From NCBI RefSeq assembly GCF_030272615.1, contig NC_081405.1, forward strand, positions 571,141,095 to 571,205,094: 64,000 nucleotides of DNA. Direction: 5' to 3'. Below, piece by piece: positions 58,946 to 64,000 of the stretch (positions within the stretch are counted from its first letter, which is position 1; every line of letters begins with the position of its first letter). The notes beneath the pieces were generated by a model. That model was given only the letters and a program-made list of their open reading frames with translations, was not told the DNA's origin and did no database searches. The position numbers and the translations under genes are program-made. The DNA comes from Cryptomeria japonica. Its lineage: Eukaryota; Streptophyta; Pinopsida; Cupressales; Cupressaceae.

Positions 58946-60600
58946 CTCTTCGGAGTATCCTAATTCAAAATTGAATAAATAAATAAAAATAAAATAAAAT
59001 AAAATTGAAAAACAGAAAAACATTTCGTCCAATGGTGAAAACCACTTCGATGGTGCCTTGGGCAAGTACCATGGTGAAAACTAGGTCACCAATGCCATGT
59101 GTAGAGACATTGCTCCTCCCTCCTTCAGGATTCTATCTCATCCTTTCACTTTGCACACACTCACAACCTATCCATTCATAATAAACTTACCCATTCCCAT
59201 CATGGCTTGTTATTGATCTACCCAAGATTGGTTAGCCATTCATAATAACCCCCTTTTCCCCCTATTTCCATCCATAATAAATCAGCTCCTATCTGTGGCT
59301 AAGGCAAATTCTACGTCTAGTAGTGGGTGTGGAACTGAGAACATCGCATGTTCTAAGGAGTACAGTTTCTTCCAATTTTCTTCAGTCTATCCATGCACAA
59401 TCCACAGTAAAGTAGCATTTGCATCGCCAATCCACAATAAAGTTCCGCTTTCACTGCAACAAAGTATCAGTTTCATGGATTCAGTCAGTTTCAGATGAGA
59501 TACAATAGCAACAATGGGCTTCAACAAATCAAATCTTTCAACAGACTTAGACAACACTATGGTTCAGTGCTATCTATCCTTTTTGTGAAAGTAAACATTG
59601 TGACCACAGTCAAATAAGACTTATAGAAGTCACAAGAGACACTAAGCTTGAGGACTATGGTGGATGTTGGTGTCGAGTCTTGGTTTTCTTTTGATTTTAT
59701 CTTTTTGGTGACATGTCTTTTAGCTTTTCTGGGATGTCTTTGACTAGAGATTCTATCTCCAAGATGTCTTTGACTAGAAAGGCGAGGATGGGGTATCGTC
59801 ACCTATTTTTCTTTGTTGTCTATGGATTGTCTTTTAGTAATGCTATGACTTGTCCAAGGATATGAGGACACTGAGAGTCTAGTATGAATTGGGGCATTCC
59901 TTGTTTGTAACTATCTTGTCTCCATGCAAATAGGTACAATGACTTTCCGGGTCGAACATGTGCCTCGATTGTCATAACCTACTTGCCATAATAAATCTCA
60001 ATGATGATAACGCACAAGAAGCTCTTTCACTTTCATATCTTCTATCTTTCATCCCCCTTTCTTGATTGACTTCCATCATCCTTCTTGAGTCTATGTAGCC
60101 TGCTATCACATGACTCAGTATAATGACACACCAAAAACATTTGCATTTCATGTAGTTACACCTGCATTACCACATATTAAGCATTTCATACATACATATA
60201 GATATCACAATTGCATCACATCCTATACACAACACATGTTAGCACATTTTACATTCTCATCATGTATATAGTCATTTGCATTATCATATTCATCCGCATT
60301 TCATACATTCACATTTGCATTGGTATAACATATAAAACATTAAAGAACAAAAATATTGCATTTCATTATGTACATATTTACATCCATACCATAATCCATC
60401 ACATAGAAACATACATCATGAAACATCTCATCACATAGGTACACATGCATATAGCTGCCGCAAAGATGAATCATCTCATATATATATATAAAGTGTCATG
60501 ATACAATGATGTCAAAATCATATGGCTACAATCACCCGAAGGTGTCTACATCATAATACAAAATGGTACAAAACACTGATACATAGGGAGCCCTCTACGA
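58946..60600 (+). other. 3' untranslated region of element D, shared with element B
   Basis: Aligns inversely with 20188-21890 of element B, including the block at 59025-59220, the 'atcctatacacaacacatgtt' area and the CATACAT-rich tract at 60160-60480. No independent gene is supported. Confidence 0.6.
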
Positions 60601-63320
60601 CTATGATGAACTCCCTCCCTCGGAGCCGCCTGGCCTCGATGGAGTTTGAGCCCTAGAAAGACCTACCCTAGGATCATCCCTCCTGTCCCCTCTATTTGGT
60701 GGTGGTGGAGGACCCATAACCCCACCGCTAGATGCCTGTCTCCTCTGGCTCCCTCCTATAGTTGTCACTGTCCGCGATGGTCTGCGGAAGCTCCTCACCT
60801 GTTGCTCTGGTTGCACTGCCCCATAATATAGGTCTCACCAGTAACCTATCTCCTCCCCTTCCCATAGAACATAGGCATATCCAGCCCCTGTATCCTTTGT
60901 CGCCTGCCTCCCAACCCTGAGCGCTATCTCAGCCTCAGTATAGTGCTAGATAGCCTAATCCCGCTCATGCTCTGTCTCCCTCAGTCGCCTCCTAAGCCTA
61001 GTTGTCTCCCTCTGTAGGTCTTAAATCTCATCTGCCTATCCCTAGCAGATCTCCCTTAGCTCAAGAAGCTCATCCTCCTCCTCCTCGGCCCCTTGTGCCT
61101 CTACCTATGGCTCCCCCTATACTGGTGGCTGTGCCTGTACCTATACCTACCTCTGCCCCTATCCCTGCACCTGTCTAGGACCCTGTGCTACTGGCACCTG
61201 TAGTGACAACCCACTGTAACCCCTCACCACCCGAGCTTGTCTCTCCTCCCCACCCTCTCTCCATGGAACCACCCTCCTCTCTCCAACTGCACCCCACCTC
61301 GTCCGTCGGCCTCTCCCCCCACCATCTCCATCTATCGCCTCCCGTGGGTCTATCAGTCATGGAAAGGGATGCTCAGCGCAATACGCCATGTACTCTGCAT
61401 CCATGCCTGCATCTTTAATATCCAGCCACATATCTCATGGCAAGGGAACCATCTCTACTAGCTACATCGTGGTCTGATCATACGACAATAATGGCCCAAA
61501 GTGTGCCTGATCCCTGACTATTCGAGCATACATCCTGACACCTCGTGGCATCCATTGAATATGGCCAAACTACCTGCATACCCTGTCAATCAGCTATCTC
61601 TCCAATACGTAGGGCATCCGCCCAATCAAATATCTGCTCCAAAAAGTATAAGGTAGATCCACTGCATCCTCCTCCCACTACTCGCACCCAAGGTATGAGC
61701 TCCATATCACAGTGTCGATCTCATCCAAGACTCAATGCCAATGCTCCAACCTACCAATCCGTGGCTGGGATGTAATCATATCATATAAATGTACAAAACT
61801 ACGTCCATGACCCCTGCCCCTGAAGTGTATCAGTTGGGTAACTGGCAGATGCTCATAGGCCCATACCTACAACAATGTAACTCTATAGCCCAATCATACG
61901 GATCCATGATACACAAACTGATGCAGCTCATAATACAAGTGTACTAGCACACATGGTCTCCAGGCATATCTGGTGTGCTGTGTAACCAGTGTCTCCAAGG
62001 TGCTCCCCCATCCCACAACCAACCCTCGTGTCACCCTATCTGGACACAGGAACCCACTGATCACTCCTCCTAGCACTGCTAGTAGTGCCAATCCTGTTGC
62101 TTTCATCATGTCCCATGCCACGTGTCCAGCTCTCATCTCTAGTCTGGGATCCTGAAACACTCGTCTCAGGGCCTCCCTATCTCCCTCTCGATCATAGGGT
62201 ATCAGCTCCCCATTGATCGATATCTGCAGTATCCTGTAAACATCCTCTAAGGTGACTGTCATCTCACCCATCGGCAAATGGAACGTACATGTCTCTGAGT
62301 GCCATCTATCAACCAGCACAGTCAGCAACCCCATGTTTGCCCGAAACTTAGGCACATACATAATATATTGCAGGCCCATACCCTCAATGGTAGCTCTATC
62401 CTCGAATGTCAACTCTGGTTGCAACCTCTGAGTCGACAGGAATCTCTCTCGCAACTCCAGCATGGGCAAATACTCCTGCAGTCAAGCAAATCAATCATGT
62501 CAATCATAGTGGCATTCACTGTTCATCAAAACATGCTACTTTCTATCTAAGTGCATATGGTACTCTATCTTAGTAACATTCCCTATTCATCACAAAGTGT
62601 TGCTTCTATTCTAGTGACACTCATTGTTCATCACAAAGTGTTGCTGATTATCCTAGTGCTACTCCCTGTTCGTCACAAAGTACTACGTGTTTTGCACTCC
62701 CTGTTCATCACAAAGTGCTACTCACATTTGCACTCACTGTTCATCACAAAGTGCCTTAATCTATCCTATCCTAGGGCCTCTCCTTGAGTGAATCCTCTTA
62801 AGTAGTTTCCTAATTGGCAACGCATGTTCTATCAGAATTGTCAATCCTAGCCCTATCTGCTATCCTAGTCTTCCCTAGACGATCTGCTTGAGGGTATCCT
62901 CTCAGCAGCTTATCCAATCGACAGTGTATGTTCATCACAGAACTACCGATTTGACCTTGAAGACATAAATGTGCCTTCATGACATAAATGTGCTTTCATT
63001 ACATAAATGTGCTTACATATTGCACAAACGCGCTTGGCACCAACACAAACACGCCTCGACATTTTTTGACCTTGTTTGACATACCTAAAAGTGTATTTAT
63101 TGCACTACCTAATATGCATTAGTGACAATAGTTAATGCGACAAAGTACAAGGAGGGTTTGTAGTACTTACTAGCTCTCCTGCATCTGTTGGCCTCTAATA
63201 TCGGCGAACGCGATCAAATCTATGAACCAATGCCATCGCTGCTGACTGTTGCTACTCTATCTCGCTCTGCACTCTGATCTCTTGGATGTGTGGATGACAA
63301 TGAGGATTATTTCCCCTCAT
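60601..63320 (-). pseudogene. Antisense plant mobile domain (PMD) gene of element D
   Basis: Minus strand, opposite to the element. Proposed exon 1: ATG 63320 to 63171, exactly 50 codons (MRGNNPHCHPHIQEIRVQSE ... RPTDAGEL) with TAGs at codons 23 and 42. Intron: GTAAGT donor at 63170, CTGCAG acceptor ending 62476, 695 bases. Exon 2 from 62475 stays in phase (EYLPMLELRERF). Its PMD core is clean for about 190 codons: MGLQYIMYVPKFRANMGLL, TCTFHLPMGEMTVTLEDVYR, INGELIPYD. From 61894 on stops accumulate, yet motifs persist (RIGRLEHWH, VLDEIDTVIW, MPRGVRMYARI), and a Pro/Arg-rich tail ends at 60601. Related cellular proteins (MAIN, MAIL1) act in nuclear silencing. Here the gene is probably cargo of the retrotransposon. 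Loss of function is likely from the stops. Confidence 0.75.
62510..62950 (-). repeat. 39-bp tandem repeats in the presumed PMD intron (element D)
   Basis: About six units of 'cactccctgttcatcacaaag' type run from 62515 to 62760, with longer degenerate units to 62950 ('gatcttcatcacagaa', 'ggcaacgcatgttctatcag'). Homologous to 18650-19265 in element B. Confidence 0.8.
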
Positions 63321-63570
63321 GGTCTATTTTATAGACTGCCCTCGCCCTAGCCCTCATCGTAGTCTCCCAAATCAGTCTTCTTTATCCCATGACTCTATCA
63401 CTCTATCTAGTCAATCCATTATAGCATTTCTTTTTTATCGAGAGATTGTCTGTGATCTTTTCAGACATTTTCGTCCAATCTCTCGAGGGGGCATATCATT
63501 CCCATCTTGGGGCAACTTTGTATCAGTTTATCTTATCTTCTTTGAAATAACGCGACAAGTTGCATTGTCT

Positions 63571-63585
63571 CAAAGAGGGGCAAAA
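63571..63585 (+). other. Polypurine tract of element D
   Basis: CAAAGAGGGGCAAAA directly precedes the LTR start TGTAGACACC, as in element B. Confidence 0.85.
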
Positions 63586-64000
63586 TGTAGACACCTAAAA
63601 TTGTCCAGTCTAATTAAATAAATATTTTATTTATTTAATTACTTTAGCCTAATTCTTCTATTAATTAAATAAATCTTTATTTATTTAATTAATTCATTTA
63701 TCCTCTTCTAGCCTTATTTCTTATTTAAATAAATACATTTATTTATTTAAATTATCATTTTCCTAAATTAAATAAATATCTTATTTATTTAATTGATCCC
63801 ACTTCCTCTATTAATTAAATGAATCTTTATTTATTTAATTAATTCATTAACCTTTTCTACCTATGACACATGTCATTCATCTCTTAATTCATACACTACC
63901 TACCCCTTTCATTATTTTATTATTTTCTTTACCTACCCTCTAATCATAGCCGACCTCTTTTACACCTCTCAATCTTATCCCTCCATTTCTTATGGTGTCT
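63586..64000 (+). repeat. 3' LTR of element D, cut by the window edge
   Basis: Begins TGTAGACACC and follows element C's LTR to the window end, including the AT-rich palindrome array (63610-63850). Confidence 0.9.

Larger units (their letters stand above)
56491..64000 (+). mobile_element. Element D: pol half, 3' region and 3' LTR of the B/C family
   Basis: Order: an RNase H fragment joined to an LTR fragment (56491-56700), then the reverse transcriptase end, RNase H, second RNase H and integrase (56738-58945), a 3' region of about 4.6 kb with an antisense PMD gene, polypurine tract, and 3' LTR from 63586 to beyond the window. The left part (LTR, gag, protease, most of reverse transcriptase) is missing or rearranged. 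Two RNase H domains point to the Tat branch of Ty3/gypsy. Confidence 0.85.

Noticed and set aside
1-64000. CRISPR array, tRNA, rRNA or organelle insertion
   Set aside because: Repeats present are TE or tandem repeats without spacer structure. No cloverleaf, rRNA core or organelle gene was recognised by eye; a tRNAscan or organelle search would settle it.

Overview
The window looks like nuclear DNA of a seed plant, most likely a gymnosperm such as a conifer. It is AT-rich with few genes and long spacers. Old nested LTR retrotransposons make up most of it, and the only recognisable host genes are plant families: a family-1 UDP-glycosyltransferase (UGT) with the plant PSPG box, and a RING-H2 protein. 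The species cannot be fixed from the sequence alone. No tRNA, rRNA, CRISPR or bacterial feature was seen.

Host layer. The region is a decayed, tandemly duplicated UGT locus. Copy 1 (9278-10767, +) has a full-length reading frame but has lost one base six codons after its ATG. Copy 2 (34173-35633, +) is a pseudogene with two 17-bp deletions, a nonsense codon and a +1 insertion. Copy 3 (47388-47806, +) is a remnant carrying an inserted element. A fourth fragment lies on the minus strand (15373-15660). The flanks were duplicated too: 8540-8765 matches 45770-46080, 17030-17340 matches 29840-30245, 17350-17506 plus 29178-29600 matches 46075-47140, and 35860-36930 matches 48000-49350. A RING-H2 gene with a TAG at codon 12 sits at 11686-12216 (-).

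Mobile layer, left to right. (A) 1-4598 (-): the 5' LTR, leader and gag of a Ty3/gypsy element, inserted into a hAT-like transposase relic (4599-5495, -). (B) 17507-29177 (-): a Ty3/gypsy element with both LTRs and a CTATG target-site duplication. It has lost reverse transcriptase, RNase H and most of integrase. (LINE) 31130-33790 (-): a non-LTR retrotransposon relic split by a 1,030-bp unclassified element (32345-33374) that is flanked by a 13-bp duplication. (C) 37262-44743 (+): the same family as B, flanked by GACAC, with leader and gag-protease but no pol and a truncated 3' LTR. (D) 56491-64000 (+): the pol half of the same family (RNase H, second RNase H, integrase), its 3' region, and a 3' LTR that runs off the window. 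A MITE-like element (46187-46300), a SINE-like insertion (about 46513-46855) and another small inverted-repeat insertion (47441-47567) were found by comparing duplicated flanks.

How the parts fit. B, C and D complement one another: C keeps leader and gag-protease, D keeps pol, and B and D keep the 3' region. The second RNase H in D suggests the Tat branch of Ty3/gypsy. Between integrase and the 3' LTR, B and D carry an antisense gene with a plant mobile domain (PMD). It appears to have two exons, with an in-phase intron that holds a 39-bp tandem repeat array. This captured antisense gene is the most interesting system in the window.
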